A stretch of 64,000 bases of DNA, taken from the NCBI GenBank assembly GCA_964624475.1, contig CAZUYC010000094.1:50859-114858 (forward strand), read 5' to 3'. This DNA comes from CAZUYC01 sp964624475 (GTDB lineage: Bacteria; Myxococcota_A; UBA9160; SMWR01). The position numbers were made by a program, and so were the translations under genes. The notes below the pieces were generated by a model that ran no database searches, was not told the DNA's origin, and worked only from the letters and a program-made list of their open reading frames with translations. How positions within the stretch are numbered: position 1 is the first letter of the stretch; each line of letters begins with the position of its first letter. This document shows positions 1 to 8,731 of this stretch, one piece after another.

Positions 1-846
1 GGCGCGCCGATGCGCCTGGTCCTCGCGGGCGTGCCGCCGCTCGGACCGCTCGAGCCGCTGCTGGCGACGGAGTGGGCCGTGCGCTTCTTCAGCTATGGAG
101 GCCTCCTCTTCGATCTCCTCGTCGTGCCGGCGCTCTTGTGGCGCAGGACGCGGCCGTGGGCCTTCGCCGCGTCCGTCGTCTTCCACCTGATGAACGCCTG
201 GATGTTCCGGATCGGGATCTTCCCGTGGCTGATGCTCGCGGCGACGACGCTCTTCCTCGCGCCGCAGTGGCCGCGGCACGCGTTCGCGCGGCTCGGGATC
301 CCCCTGCGGACGCCGGGGCCGCCCCCTGCGCCGATGCCGACGCCCGGATGGCGGGTCCCGCTGCTGGCGCTCTACCTCGCCGTCCAGATCCTGCTGCCGC
401 TGCGCCACCTGCTCTACCCGGGCGACCCGAGCTGGACGGAGGAAGGGCACCGCTTCGCCTGGCGCATGAAGCTCCACGTGAAGCAGGCGCCGCGCCCGCG
501 CTTCGAGGTCGTGGCCGATGGATCCCGCCACCCGGTCGAGGTCGACGACCATCTCGCGCGCTGGCAGTCGCTGCGGATGGCCACGCGGCCGCACATGGTC
601 CACCAGTTCGCGCGCCACCTGGCGGAGCTCTGGCGCGCGCAGGGCTACGAGCGCGTGCAGGTCTTCGCCGACGTGCGCGCGGCGCTGAACGGCCGCCCGC
701 TGCGCCGGCTCGTCGACCCGCGCGTCGACCTCGGCGCGCAGCCGCGCTCGCTCCTCCCGGCCGCGTGGATCCTGCCGCTCGAGGAGCCCCTGCCCCCGCC
801 GCGCCGCCCGCCGCGCCGGCCCGGTAGCACGGGCGGCGAGGGCTGA
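1..846 (+). CDS. Vitamin K-dependent gamma-carboxylase/HTTM family membrane protein, C-terminal part
   Basis: The frame is open at the left edge, so this is the C-terminal part of a longer gene. Numbering from the first Met (position 10), hydrophobic segments lie at about 27-45, 52-82 and 114-132. Two blocks are diagnostic: FHLMNAWMFRIGIFPWLM (58-75) and LLYPGDPSWTEEGHRFAWRM (134-153). Both are characteristic of the vitamin K-dependent gamma-glutamyl carboxylase family, which in animals converts Glu to Gla using reduced vitamin K. The substrate of bacterial members is largely unknown, so the function here is inferred from family only. The C-terminus is rich in Pro and Arg. The gene converges on the P450 gene with about 50 bp between the stops, and I see no clear terminator there. 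Confidence 0.82.
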   Translation, partial: GAPMRLVLAGVPPLGPLEPLLATEWAVRFFSYGGLLFDLLVVPALLWRRTRPWAFAASVVFHLMNAWMFRIGIFPWLMLAATTLFLAPQWPRHAFARLGIPLRTPGPPPAPMPTPGWRVPLLALYLAVQILLPLRHLLYPGDPSWTEEGHRFAWRMKLHVKQAPRPRFEVVADGSRHPVEVDDHLARWQSLRMATRPHMVHQFARHLAELWRAQGYERVQVFADVRAALNGRPLRRLVDPRVDLGAQPRSLLPAAWILPLEEPLPPPRRPPRRPGSTGGEG

Positions 847-898
847 CGGGGGCCGGGCGCCGCGCTCGCACCTCCCGCCCGTGCTGGGACCCGGACGG

Positions 899-2098
899 TC
901 AGGTCCAGAGGCGCGCGAGCAGCGGGCGGCGCGCGAAGCCCATGATGCCGCCCTCGCGCTCGGGCACGGGCGCCGCGGGCGCCAGGCGCGGGAAGCGCTC
1001 GAGCAGGGCGCGCAGGGCGATGCGCGCTTCGAGGCGCGCCAGGTTCGCACCGAGGCAGAAGTGCGGACCCCAGCCGAAGCCGAGATGGGGGTTCGGATCG
1101 CGCGCGATGTCGATCCGCCTCGGCTCGTCGAAGACCGCCTCGTCGTGGTTCGCCGCGGCGATCGCGAGGAACACCGTCTGACCGGGCTCGAGAGCGCGCC
1201 CGCCGCGCGTGTGGGAGAGCGCGACCTTTCGCGCCATCGTGCGCGCCGGTCCCGCGACCCGCATGAACTCCTCGACCGCAGCCGCGTAGGCCTCCGGGTG
1301 CGCGCGCAGCCACTCCGCCAGGTCCGGGCGCGCGAGCAGCATCGCGATCGCGTTGTGGAGCAGGGTCGTCGTCGTCTCGTGCCCGCCGAAGAGGAGCAGC
1401 GTGCAGGCGCCCACGAGCTCGATCGGGCCGAGCCCTCCCGCAGGGCTCTGGACGATCGCCGAGAGCAGGCTTCCCGAGGGATCCCTGCGCTCGCGTTCGA
1501 TCAGCCGCGAGAAGAACGCGACGAAGTGCTCCGTCGCGCGAACCACGGGCGTCTCGGCGACGGAGCCCGGAGCCACCGAGAAGACGATCTTTCCGATGTC
1601 ATCCGACCAGTCCTGGAAGCGCTCGCGGTCCTCGCGGTCGGCGCCGAGCAGGTCGGCGATCACGAGCGCGGGGATCGGCCGCGCGAAAGCCTGGTACAGA
1701 TCGACGACCTCTCCGTCGAAGGCCTCGAATGCCTGCTCCACGGCGGAGCGGATCCCCTCCTCCAGGGCGCCTACGGCCCGCGGGGTGAAGGCGGCGCGCA
1801 CGGGCTCGCGCAGGCGAGCGTGGGCCGGATCGTCGCGGAAGTTCATCCATCCGCTGAGCAGCTCGGCGACGATGCCGAAGGCCGGCGAGTGGCGCGCGGC
1901 GGCGCGCTGGAAGCTCTCGGAGCGGTCCGCCGAGAGCGTCTTCGCATCGCGAAAGGCGGCCTCGACCTCGGCGTGCGAGAGCAGGACCCACGCCCGGTGC
2001 GCGCCGCTCCACTGCACGGCGCCCCCTCGCTCTCGCGCGGCGCGAAAGTACCCGCTGGGGTCCCGAACCGATTCCGCCGAGCCGAGGTCGACGTGCAT
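899..2098 (-). CDS. Cytochrome P450 monooxygenase
   Basis: A soluble bacterial P450 of 399 residues that would use haem to oxygenate a small hydrophobic substrate with electrons from a ferredoxin; no redox partner is nearby. Visible motifs are the I-helix GGHETTTT (238-245), the K-helix ExxR (E277-R280) and the haem loop FGWGPHFCLG (341-350) with the Cys ligand at 348. The ATG at 2098 was chosen because family homology begins there (MHVDLGSAES) and it lies 8 bp after the preceding stop; the frame itself stays open further upstream. It is the last gene of the haem operon, so a haem consumer is apparently co-transcribed with haem synthesis. The substrate cannot be told from sequence. Confidence 0.93.
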   Translation of the reverse strand: MHVDLGSAESVRDPSGYFRAARERGGAVQWSGAHRAWVLLSHAEVEAAFRDAKTLSADRSESFQRAAARHSPAFGIVAELLSGWMNFRDDPAHARLREPVRAAFTPRAVGALEEGIRSAVEQAFEAFDGEVVDLYQAFARPIPALVIADLLGADREDRERFQDWSDDIGKIVFSVAPGSVAETPVVRATEHFVAFFSRLIERERRDPSGSLLSAIVQSPAGGLGPIELVGACTLLLFGGHETTTTLLHNAIAMLLARPDLAEWLRAHPEAYAAAVEEFMRVAGPARTMARKVALSHTRGGRALEPGQTVFLAIAAANHDEAVFDEPRRIDIARDPNPHLGFGWGPHFCLGANLARLEARIALRALLERFPRLAPAAPVPEREGGIMGFARRPLLARLWT

Positions 2099-2106
2099 GG
2101 CGCGCG

Positions 2107-2301
2107 TCAATCCTCCTCGCGGGCGCCGTGCTCCTCGCGCGTGAAGGTCACGAAGGCCATCGCGGGGCGCTTCGAGGACTCGCGCATCGCGAACTGGATG
2201 GCGTCGAGCTTCCAGCCGCGGGCGGTCCACTCGTTCAGCATCGCCTCGAGCGAGGCGTCCGTGACGTCGCTGGTCTCGACGACCTTGTAGCGGAGGGGCA
2301 C
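2107..2301 (-). CDS. Small DUF4177-like protein
   Basis: A 64-residue protein read from a GTG at 2301, 11 bp after the hemB stop and 8 bp before the P450 start. Its pattern is YKVVETSD, then LEAMLNEWTARGWKLDAIQ, then AFVTFTRE. This resembles the small DUF4177 family: a beta strand, a helix ending in GW, then two strands. No function is established for the family. It has no signal peptide or membrane segment, and its C-terminus is acidic. Its position between hemB and a P450 suggests co-expression with haem genes, but I infer no specific role. Confidence 0.7.
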   Translation of the reverse strand: MPLRYKVVETSDVTDASLEAMLNEWTARGWKLDAIQFAMRESSKRPAMAFVTFTREEHGAREED

Positions 2302-2312
2302 GCGCGCCCCCC

Positions 2313-3287
2313 TCAACCCGCGAGGCGCGCGGCGAGATCCTTCGCCGCGTAGCTCACGATCCAGTCCGCGCCGGCGCGCTTGATCGCGAGCACGGCCTCG
2401 TGCATCGCACGCTCCCCGTCGAGCCAGCCGCGCTCGGCGGCGGCGTGGATCATCGCGTACTCGCCGGAGACGTGGTAGGCGGCGAGCGGCGCGTCGAAGC
2501 GCTGGCGCGCCAGGGCCAGCACGTCGAGGTACGGGAGCGCGGGCTTCACCATCAGCACGTCGGCGCCCTCCTCGAGGTCGAGCTGCATCTCGCGCAGGGC
2601 CTCGCGCGCGTTCGGCGGGTCCAGCTGGTAGCTGCGGCGGTCGCCGAAGCGCGGGGCGCTCTCGGCGGCGTCGCGGAACGGGCCGTAGTAGGCGCTCGCG
2701 AACTTCGCCGCGTAGGCGAGGATCGCGACCTGCGCGAAGCCGGTCGCGTCGAGCGCGCGGCGGATCGCCGCCACGCGGCCGTCCATCATGTCGGAGGGCG
2801 CCACGACGTCGGCGCCGGCCCGCGCGTGCGAGACGGCCGAGGCGGCGAGGCGCTCGAGCGTCGGGTCGTTCGCGACATCGCCCCGCTCGACGATCCCGCA
2901 CTGTCCGTGGTCCGTGTACTCGCAGAGGCAGACGTCCGTCACCACGCAGAGGTCCGGCTCCGCACCCTTGATCGCCTCCACCGCGCGCTGAACCACGCCG
3001 TCCGGGGCATCGGCGCCCGAGCCGCGGGCATCCTTTTCTTCGGGGACCCCGAAGAGCAGGACGGCGGGGATGCCGAGATCGGCGACCGCCTTGGCCTCCT
3101 CGACCAGGCGATCGACCGAGAAGCGGTGCACGCCCGGCATCGAGGCCACGGGCTCGCGCACGCCGCGCCCCTCCACGGCGAAGAGCGGGAGCACGAGGTC
3201 GTCGCGCGAGAGGCGCGTCTCGCGCACCATCCGGCGCAGGGTCTCGGTGCGGCGCAGCCGCCGCAGGCGGGTCGTGGGAAAGCTCAA
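2313..3287 (-). CDS. hemB: Porphobilinogen synthase (delta-aminolevulinic acid dehydratase)
   Basis: This enzyme condenses two 5-aminolevulinates into porphobilinogen in the cytoplasm. The 324 residues match the usual length. The zinc-binding cysteines are present in DVCLCEYTDHGQCG (C120, C122, C130), so it is a Zn-type enzyme. The two active-site lysines lie in AAKFASAYYGPFRDA (K195) and LMVKPALPYLD (K248). The start is a TTG whose last bases overlap the stop of the upstream cobA/hemD gene (TTGA), which implies translational coupling. It belongs to the ccsA-hemA-hemC-cobA/hemD-hemB operon. Confidence 0.97.
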   Translation of the reverse strand: MSFPTTRLRRLRRTETLRRMVRETRLSRDDLVLPLFAVEGRGVREPVASMPGVHRFSVDRLVEEAKAVADLGIPAVLLFGVPEEKDARGSGADAPDGVVQRAVEAIKGAEPDLCVVTDVCLCEYTDHGQCGIVERGDVANDPTLERLAASAVSHARAGADVVAPSDMMDGRVAAIRRALDATGFAQVAILAYAAKFASAYYGPFRDAAESAPRFGDRRSYQLDPPNAREALREMQLDLEEGADVLMVKPALPYLDVLALARQRFDAPLAAYHVSGEYAMIHAAAERGWLDGERAMHEAVLAIKRAGADWIVSYAAKDLAARLAG

Positions 3288-4822
3288 GGGACTCCTCCCG
3301 AGCGGCGGCGCGCGGCCTCGGACAGGGCGGCCACGAGCTCCGCGGCGCTCGCGCCGGCCGGTACCGCGTCCGGCTCGATCCCCCGACGTCGTAGCGCCTC
3401 CGCGGTGACCGGGCCAATCGCGGCCACGAGGCAGCCCGCGACCGCGTGCAGGGCCGGTTCGTCGAGGAGATCCACGAAGCGGCGGACCGTGGAGGGGCTC
3501 GTGAAGGTGAGCGCTCCGATCTCGCCGGAGGCGAGCCGCTTGCAGAGCGCCGGAGCGTCGACCGGAGCCGCCGCCGTCCGGTAGACCGCGACGGTGTCGA
3601 CCCGTGCGCCCGCCGCGCGCAGCCGCTCCGGCAGCGTCGGACGGCCCTCCTCGGCGCGCGGCAGCAGCAAGCGGCGGCCCGCCGGCGACCCCGAGGCCGC
3701 GATCGCGGCGGCGAGACCCTCGGCGTCGCGCCGCTCCGGCAGCGCCTCCACGCGCAGGCCCGCCGCGCGCGCGGCCTCGGCCGTGCGCGGCCCGACGCAG
3801 AAGACGCGGCCCGCGAAGGCGGCGAGCGGGCGACCGCGGGCCTGCGCCCGCGCGGCGAAGGCGCGCACGGCGTTCGCGCTCGCGAAGACGAGCGCGTCGT
3901 AGCCCGCGAGGTCGCCGAGGGCCGCGTCCGCGGGCGCGGCGTCGCCGGGCGGCTCGATCCGGATCATCGGGACGACCTCGGGCCGCGCTCCGGCGGCGCG
4001 CAGCGCCGCCGCGAGCTCGGGCGCCTGCTCCTCGGCGCGGCTCACGAGCACGCGCATCCCGAAGAGCGGGAGCCGCTCGAACCAGGCGAGCTCGCCGCGC
4101 AGGCGCACGACCTGGCCCACCACGACCGCGGCCGGCGCCCCGACCCCCGCCTCGCGCGCGCGCGCGACGAGCTCGCCGAGCGGCGCCTCGACGACGCGCT
4201 GGGTCGGGAGCGCGCCCTCCATCACGATCGCCGCCGGGGTCGCGGGATCCCTGCCGCCGGCGAGGATCCGCGCGACGATCGACTCGAGGTTGCGCATCCC
4301 CATCAGGATCACGAGCGTGTCGACCGCCCGGCCGAGCTCCTCCCAGCGCGTCTCGCGCGCCGCCGCGCTCGGATCCTTGTGGCCCGTCACGACGGCGAAC
4401 GAGGCGGCGTGACGCCGATCGGTGAGCGGGATCCCGGCGTAGGCGAGCGCGCCCAGCGCCGAGGAGATTCCAGGCACCACCTCGAAGGCGACCCCGGCGG
4501 CGGCGCAGGCCGAGGCCTCCTCGCCACCGCGTCCGAAGACGAAGGGATCGCCGCCCTTCAAGCGCACGACGGTCCGGCCTTCGCGGGCGAGGCGCACGAG
4601 CAGCGCGTTGATCTCCTCCTGCGGGCGCGTCGGGGCGTCGTGGCCGCGCTTGCCGACGTCGATGCGGAGCGCCCCGGCCGGCGCGAGCTCGAGGAGCTCG
4701 CTCGAGGCGAGCGCGTCGTACACGAGCGCGTCCGCCCCGCGCAGCGCCGCGGCCCCGCGCACGGTGATGAGCTCGGGGTCGCCGGGGCCGGCTCCGACGA
4801 GGATCACGCGGCCGGCCTTCAT
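3284..4822 (-). CDS. cobA-hemD: Fused uroporphyrinogen-III C-methyltransferase / uroporphyrinogen-III synthase
   Basis: One 512-residue protein with two activities. Residues about 1-250 are a SAM-dependent methyltransferase of the SUMT/CobA type: VGAGPGDPELITVRG at the N-terminus, RLKGGDPFVFGRGGEE, and VVPGISSALGALAYAGIPLT. It would convert uroporphyrinogen III to precorrin-2 for sirohaem or cobalamin. From about 258 (MRVLVSRAEEQAPELAAALR) onward is uroporphyrinogen-III synthase (HemD), with FASANAVRAF and LTFTSPSTVRRFVDL. HemD converts hydroxymethylbilane to uroporphyrinogen III. Such fusions are known in other bacteria. The ATG overlaps the hemC stop (ATGA). Confidence 0.95.
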   Translation of the reverse strand: MKAGRVILVGAGPGDPELITVRGAAALRGADALVYDALASSELLELAPAGALRIDVGKRGHDAPTRPQEEINALLVRLAREGRTVVRLKGGDPFVFGRGGEEASACAAAGVAFEVVPGISSALGALAYAGIPLTDRRHAASFAVVTGHKDPSAAARETRWEELGRAVDTLVILMGMRNLESIVARILAGGRDPATPAAIVMEGALPTQRVVEAPLGELVARAREAGVGAPAAVVVGQVVRLRGELAWFERLPLFGMRVLVSRAEEQAPELAAALRAAGARPEVVPMIRIEPPGDAAPADAALGDLAGYDALVFASANAVRAFAARAQARGRPLAAFAGRVFCVGPRTAEAARAAGLRVEALPERRDAEGLAAAIAASGSPAGRRLLLPRAEEGRPTLPERLRAAGARVDTVAVYRTAAAPVDAPALCKRLASGEIGALTFTSPSTVRRFVDLLDEPALHAVAGCLVAAIGPVTAEALRRRGIEPDAVPAGASAAELVAALSEAARRRSGGVP

Positions 4823-5766
4823 GCGGACCCCGGCAGCGCGGCGAGGCCCCCGCTGCGCAGCTCGGCGAGGAGCTCCCGGCCGCCGCCCGCGAGCAGCTGC
4901 TCGGCCACGCTGCGGCCGAGCTCGGGGGCCAGCGCGCCCGTCGCCTCGCCCTGCGCGCGCACGAGCTTCGCGCCGTCGATCGAGGCGAGCAGCGCGCGAA
5001 GCCGCAGGCGCCCGCCCGCGGCCTCGGCGAGGGCCGCGAGCGGGACGAAGCAGTCGGCGCCGAGCCTCGCGAGGCAGGCGCGCTCCGCCCGTACGCGCTC
5101 GGCGGTCGCCGCGTGGTCGAGCGCCGCCGCGTCGCGCCCGATCGGGTCGTTGCGCCGGGCCTCGACCGCGAGCGCGCCCTGCGCCGCCGCCGGGAGCATC
5201 CGCTCCGGTGCGAGGCGCTCGTCGATCCGGTCGGCGAGGCCGAGCCGCTCGAGGCCGGCGCAGGCGAGCACCACCGCGTCGAGCCCCTCGGAGTCGAGCT
5301 TGCGCAGGCGCGTCGGGACGTTGCCGCGCAGGGGAAGCACCTCGAGATCCGGGCGCGCGAGGCGCAGCTGCGCCGTCCGCCGCAGGCTCCCGGTGCCGAC
5401 CCGCGCCCCGCGCGGGAGCCCCAGGAGGGTCGCGCCGCGCACGCGCGCGACGAGCGCGTCGCGCGGGTCGGCGCGCTCCGGGAACGCCACGAGCTCGAGG
5501 GCCGGGTCGATCTCGGCCGGCAGGTCCTTCGCGCTGTGCACGGCGAGGTCCGCCCGCCCGTCGAGGAGCGCCGCCTCGATCTCCTTCACGAAGAGCCCCT
5601 TGCCGCCGAGCTTCGCGAGCGAGACGCTCGCGAGGCGGTCGCCCGTGGTCGTGAGCGGGACGAGCTCGACGGAGACCCCGAGCGCCGCCTCGAGCGACGC
5701 GGCGACGAGGCGCGCCTGCGCCAGCGCGAGCTCGCTCGCCCGCGTCGCCACGCGCACCCGCGTCAT
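4819..5766 (-). CDS. hemC: Hydroxymethylbilane synthase (porphobilinogen deaminase)
   Basis: This enzyme polymerises four porphobilinogens into hydroxymethylbilane on a covalently bound dipyrromethane cofactor. The 315 residues match the family. RVATRASELALAQ opens the protein, the catalytic Asp is in HSAKDLP (D81), the substrate-binding arginines are in GTGSLRRTAQL and LRGNVPTRL, and the cofactor cysteine is C239 in GADCFVPLAA. The start overlaps the hemA stop (ATGA) and the stop overlaps the cobA/hemD start. It is the second haem-pathway gene of the operon. Confidence 0.97.
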   Translation of the reverse strand: MTRVRVATRASELALAQARLVAASLEAALGVSVELVPLTTTGDRLASVSLAKLGGKGLFVKEIEAALLDGRADLAVHSAKDLPAEIDPALELVAFPERADPRDALVARVRGATLLGLPRGARVGTGSLRRTAQLRLARPDLEVLPLRGNVPTRLRKLDSEGLDAVVLACAGLERLGLADRIDERLAPERMLPAAAQGALAVEARRNDPIGRDAAALDHAATAERVRAERACLARLGADCFVPLAALAEAAGGRLRLRALLASIDGAKLVRAQGEATGALAPELGRSVAEQLLAGGGRELLAELRSGGLAALPGSA

Positions 5767-7058
5767 TCCCGGTCCGCGGGATCCGCGTCGCGCTCCTCGG
5801 CATCGAGGTCGAAGAGGACCCGCGCTACCTCCAGGACCGCCACGCCCTCCTCGCGCTCGGCGGCGCGGCGGAGCTGGGTCACGGGCCCGTGCAGGAGCTT
5901 GTTCACGAGGGCGCGCGTCAGGTACTCGACCGCCTCGCGGTCGCCGGGCCCGAGGGCCAGGCGCCCCGCGACCCGCTCGAACTCCGCGGCGCGGATCGCC
6001 TCGGCGCGCTCGCGCAGGTGGCGGATCGTCGGAACCGCGCGCAGCGCCGCGAGCCAGCCGTCGAAGCGCTGCTTCTGCTCCTCGACGATCGCCTCGGCGC
6101 GCGCGCGCTCCTGCTGCCGGGCGCACGCGTTCTCCTCGGCCAGCGCGCCGAGGTCGTCTACGTCGTAGCGGTAGACGTTGTCGATCCGGTCGATCGCGGG
6201 ATCCGCGTTGCGCGGGACGCCGAGGTCGATCACGAAGACCGGGCGGCCGCGCCGCGTGCGCAACGCCGCCTCGAGGAGCGCAGGCGTCAGCACCGGCTCG
6301 GGGGCCGCGATCGAGGTGAGCACCAGGTCCGCGTCCGCGAGGAGTCGCGGCAGCTCGTCGAGGCCGTGGGCGGTACCGAAGCAGCGCGCGGCGAGCTCGG
6401 CGGCGCGCTCCGGCGTCCGGTTCGCCACCGCCACCTGCGCGAGGCCGGCGCCGCGCAGGGCGAGGGCCGCCGCCTCCACCATTTCGCCCGCGCCGACGAG
6501 CAGCGCGCGCTTGTCCGCGAGCTCCTCGAAGATCCGCTGCGCGAGGTCCACCGCCACGCGCGCCAGTGAAACGGGCCGCTCGGCGAGGCGCGTCTCCGTG
6601 CGCACGCGCTTGGCCGTCGCGAAGGCCTGCTGGAAGAGCCGCGCCAGGACCGGCCCTGCCGCGCCGCACTCGGCCGCCTGGCGCCAGGCCTCCTTGGCCT
6701 GGCCCAGGATCTGCGGCTCGCCGAGGACCATGGAGTCCAGCGAGCAGGCCACGCGCAGCACGTGGCGCATGGCGTCGCCGTCCACGTGCTCGTAGAGAAC
6801 GCTCTCGAGCTCCGGGCCGAGGTCGCGCGAGGCCAGGTCGCGGCGCAGGAAGGAGCGGATACGCAGGCGCGCCGCATCCGCCTGGCGCGTCGTCGCCACC
6901 ACCTCCACGCGGTTGCAGGTCGCGATGAGCACGGCCTCGTCGATCTCCTCACCCGCGACGAGCTTGCGCAGCGCCGGCACCGGGTCCGCGACGGCGAGCT
7001 GCTCGCGCAGCGCGAGCGGTGCGCTGCGGTGGCTCATGCCGACGAGGAGGAGCCTCAC
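5763..7058 (-). CDS. hemA: Glutamyl-tRNA reductase
   Basis: The first enzyme of the C5 haem pathway. It reduces glutamyl-tRNA(Glu) to glutamate-1-semialdehyde with NADPH. Of 431 residues, the N-terminal catalytic domain has the nucleophilic Cys48 in ATCNRVEV. The NADPH domain has LLVGAGEMVEAAALALRGAG, and VIDLGVPRNADP is also present. The C-terminal dimerisation helix ends in an acidic tail. A GTG at 7058 starts the protein (VRLLLVGMSHRSAP) and overlaps the ccsA stop (GTGA). Use of HemA rather than a ClassI ALA synthase fits a bacterium outside the alpha-proteobacteria. Confidence 0.97.
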   Translation of the reverse strand: MRLLLVGMSHRSAPLALREQLAVADPVPALRKLVAGEEIDEAVLIATCNRVEVVATTRQADAARLRIRSFLRRDLASRDLGPELESVLYEHVDGDAMRHVLRVACSLDSMVLGEPQILGQAKEAWRQAAECGAAGPVLARLFQQAFATAKRVRTETRLAERPVSLARVAVDLAQRIFEELADKRALLVGAGEMVEAAALALRGAGLAQVAVANRTPERAAELAARCFGTAHGLDELPRLLADADLVLTSIAAPEPVLTPALLEAALRTRRGRPVFVIDLGVPRNADPAIDRIDNVYRYDVDDLGALAEENACARQQERARAEAIVEEQKQRFDGWLAALRAVPTIRHLRERAEAIRAAEFERVAGRLALGPGDREAVEYLTRALVNKLLHGPVTQLRRAAEREEGVAVLEVARVLFDLDAEERDADPADRE

Positions 7059-7837
7059 GCGAAGAGCTCCACGCCGATCACCGCGAAGAGCAGGAACACG
7101 AAGCCGCCGACCGCGCTCACCGCCGCCTGCCGCGAGCCCTGTCCGGCGCCGAAGCGGGCGGCCACGAGGACGGCGCACACGCCCCAGGCGAGGGTCGACC
7201 AGGTCTCGTGCACGGTCCCCGTCCACGGCGTGCCGCGCTCGCTCGCGACCCAGATCATCCCGGTCGCGACGCCGAGGGTGAGCAGCGGGAACCCGAGCGC
7301 CAGGGCCACGCGATTCACGCGGTCCAGGGCCTCGAGCGAGGGCAGCGGGAGGCGGGCGTCGAGCGGCCGCCGGGCCTTGAGGCGGCGGTGCTCCGCGAGG
7401 AAGAGCACCCCCGCCAGCCCCGAGAGCCCGAAGAGGGCGAAGCCCGCGCTCGCGAGCAGCACGTGCGCATGCGGCCAGGAGCCGGCGCCCGCGAAGGTCG
7501 CCGGCGCGGGCGCCAGCAGGCGCAGGGCCGCCGCGAAGACGCCCACGAAGGCCGTCGGGGCGACCAGCACCGTGAGCCCGGCGAGCCGAGCGCGGGAGAG
7601 GAGCCCCAGGAACGCGACGGCGCCCACCCACGCCATGAAGGAGAGCGCGGAGGACGGGTCGGTGAGCGACGGCCGCGGATCGGCCCGGTGCAAGAGCGCC
7701 AGCGCCGGGAGGTGCACGAGCGCCCCGGCGGCGAGGACCGCCACCGACAGCCGCTCGAGCCGCGCCGAGCGCTGGGCCATGCCGACCCAGGCGACCAGGC
7801 CCGCGAGGAGGTAGAGCGCCGCCGTGAGCTGGTGCAT
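7055..7837 (-). CDS. ccsA: CcsA/HemX-like cytochrome c assembly membrane protein
   Basis: A polytopic membrane protein of 260 residues with about eight hydrophobic segments, starting at ATG 7837 (MHQLTAALYLLAGLV). It resembles the CcsA/HemX branch of the CcmC-CcsA family, often the first gene of haem operons in delta-proteobacteria, with roles in haem export for cytochrome c maturation or in controlling HemA. I do not see the full Trp-rich WWD signature of true haem handlers; the nearest region is TVHETWSTLAWGVC near the C-terminus, which keeps a conserved His. HemX-like is therefore a safe alternative. It leads the operon and overlaps hemA by four bases. Confidence 0.78.
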   Translation of the reverse strand: MHQLTAALYLLAGLVAWVGMAQRSARLERLSVAVLAAGALVHLPALALLHRADPRPSLTDPSSALSFMAWVGAVAFLGLLSRARLAGLTVLVAPTAFVGVFAAALRLLAPAPATFAGAGSWPHAHVLLASAGFALFGLSGLAGVLFLAEHRRLKARRPLDARLPLPSLEALDRVNRVALALGFPLLTLGVATGMIWVASERGTPWTGTVHETWSTLAWGVCAVLVAARFGAGQGSRQAAVSAVGGFVFLLFAVIGVELFA

Positions 7838-7919
7838 GGCACGAGGGTAGCGCTCGGCTGGGTGGGCTCGATGTGCCCGGTGGGTGGGTTCCTCGTGGGG
7901 GGGGGAGCGTCCCGATTTC

Positions 7920-8135
7920 ACTCCGCTCGCCTGCGGCTCGCTGCGCGCGAGGCGCTGCCGCGCCTCGCTTGCGAAGCAACGCGCCGGAACGCTGCCCCCG
8001 GTGGTGCAGGGATTCCCTACGACACGACCCGGGGATGGGCCAAGCCACGCACCACCCGCACCGTCTTCCGGGCGGGCTCTTCGCAAGCGGAGCGCGGCAG
8101 CGCGGAGCGCGCAGCGAGCCGCAGGCGAGCGGAGT
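7920..8135 (+). repeat. 216-bp foldback element, copy A
   Basis: This element fills most of the 321-bp gap between ccsA and the macro-domain gene. It begins ACTCCGCTCGCC and ends GGCGAGCGGAGT. Its two arms of about 57 bp are inverted copies of each other, differing at two short tetranucleotide blocks. Each arm holds a stem-loop, a GCGCAGCGA spacer, a GCC-GCA-GGC mini-hairpin and the GAGCGGAGT end. Copy B at 10229-10444 has exactly the same length. In inverted orientation it aligns without gaps, with about 20 mismatches by hand count, all of them internal; the outer 60 or so bases at each end are identical. I see no ORF inside and no convincing target-site duplication. The rest of the gap shows nothing recognisable. 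Confidence 0.85.
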
Positions 8136-8158
8136 AAATAGGGAAGACCCCCTCCCCG

Positions 8159-8731
8159 CTAAACCTCCCCACCCCGCACGCCTCGGGTCAACATTGCGGC
8201 TACCTCCCCCGCAGCCGCGCGCACCTTCGCGGCGTCCTGCGCGGACTCGAAGACGCGATAGGCGGGCTCGCCGAAGAGCACGAAGCGCACCTCCTCGAGC
8301 GTCGTCTCGCCCGCGAGATGCGCGCTCGCCTCCTCGATCAAGATCTCGGCGCAGCGCTGGACCGCGAGGCCTCCGATGCCCGCGCCGATCGCAGGGATCG
8401 CCATCGTGCGGCAGCCCCGCTGCGCCGCGAGCTCGAGACTGCGCCGCACGCTCGCGCGCACGCTCGTCTCGGTCGCGGCGCCGCCGGGCGGCATCCCGGC
8501 GGCGTGGATCACGAAATGCGCGCGGAGCCTCCCGGCGCCCGTCACCACCGCGTCGCCCAGCGCGATCGGCCCGATCGCGTCGCACTCGGCCTGGATCGCG
8601 GGCCCGCCCTTCTCGCGGATCGCGCCGGCGACCCCGGCGCCGAGCACGAGCTGGCTGTTCGCCGCGTTCACGATCGCGTCGACCTCCTGCTCGGTGATGT
8701 CGCCCTCGTGCAGCACGATCCGGCCCTTCAT
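8159..8731 (-). CDS. Macro-domain protein (ADP-ribose / O-acetyl-ADP-ribose hydrolase family)
   Basis: A 190-residue protein made almost wholly of one macro domain. The ADP-ribose-binding signatures are VDAIVNAANSQLVLGAGVAG (about 14-33), the loop IGPIALGDAVVTGAGRL, and AIPAIGAGIGGLAVQRCAEI. Proteins of this type bind ADP-ribose and often remove ADP-ribose from proteins or deacetylate O-acetyl-ADP-ribose. The ATG overlaps the stop of the upstream deoxyhypusine-synthase-like gene (ATGA), so the two are co-translated. The C-terminal 30 residues or so are less conserved and run up to the foldback repeat. The exact substrate is unknown. Confidence 0.9.
   Translation of the reverse strand: MKGRIVLHEGDITEQEVDAIVNAANSQLVLGAGVAGAIREKGGPAIQAECDAIGPIALGDAVVTGAGRLRAHFVIHAAGMPPGGAATETSVRASVRRSLELAAQRGCRTMAIPAIGAGIGGLAVQRCAEILIEEASAHLAGETTLEEVRFVLFGEPAYRVFESAQDAAKVRAAAGEVAAMLTRGVRGGEV

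Noticed and set aside
3284..4822. Separate cobA and hemD genes
   Set aside because: The frame is continuous across both domains with no internal stop and no obvious second start with a ribosome-binding site.
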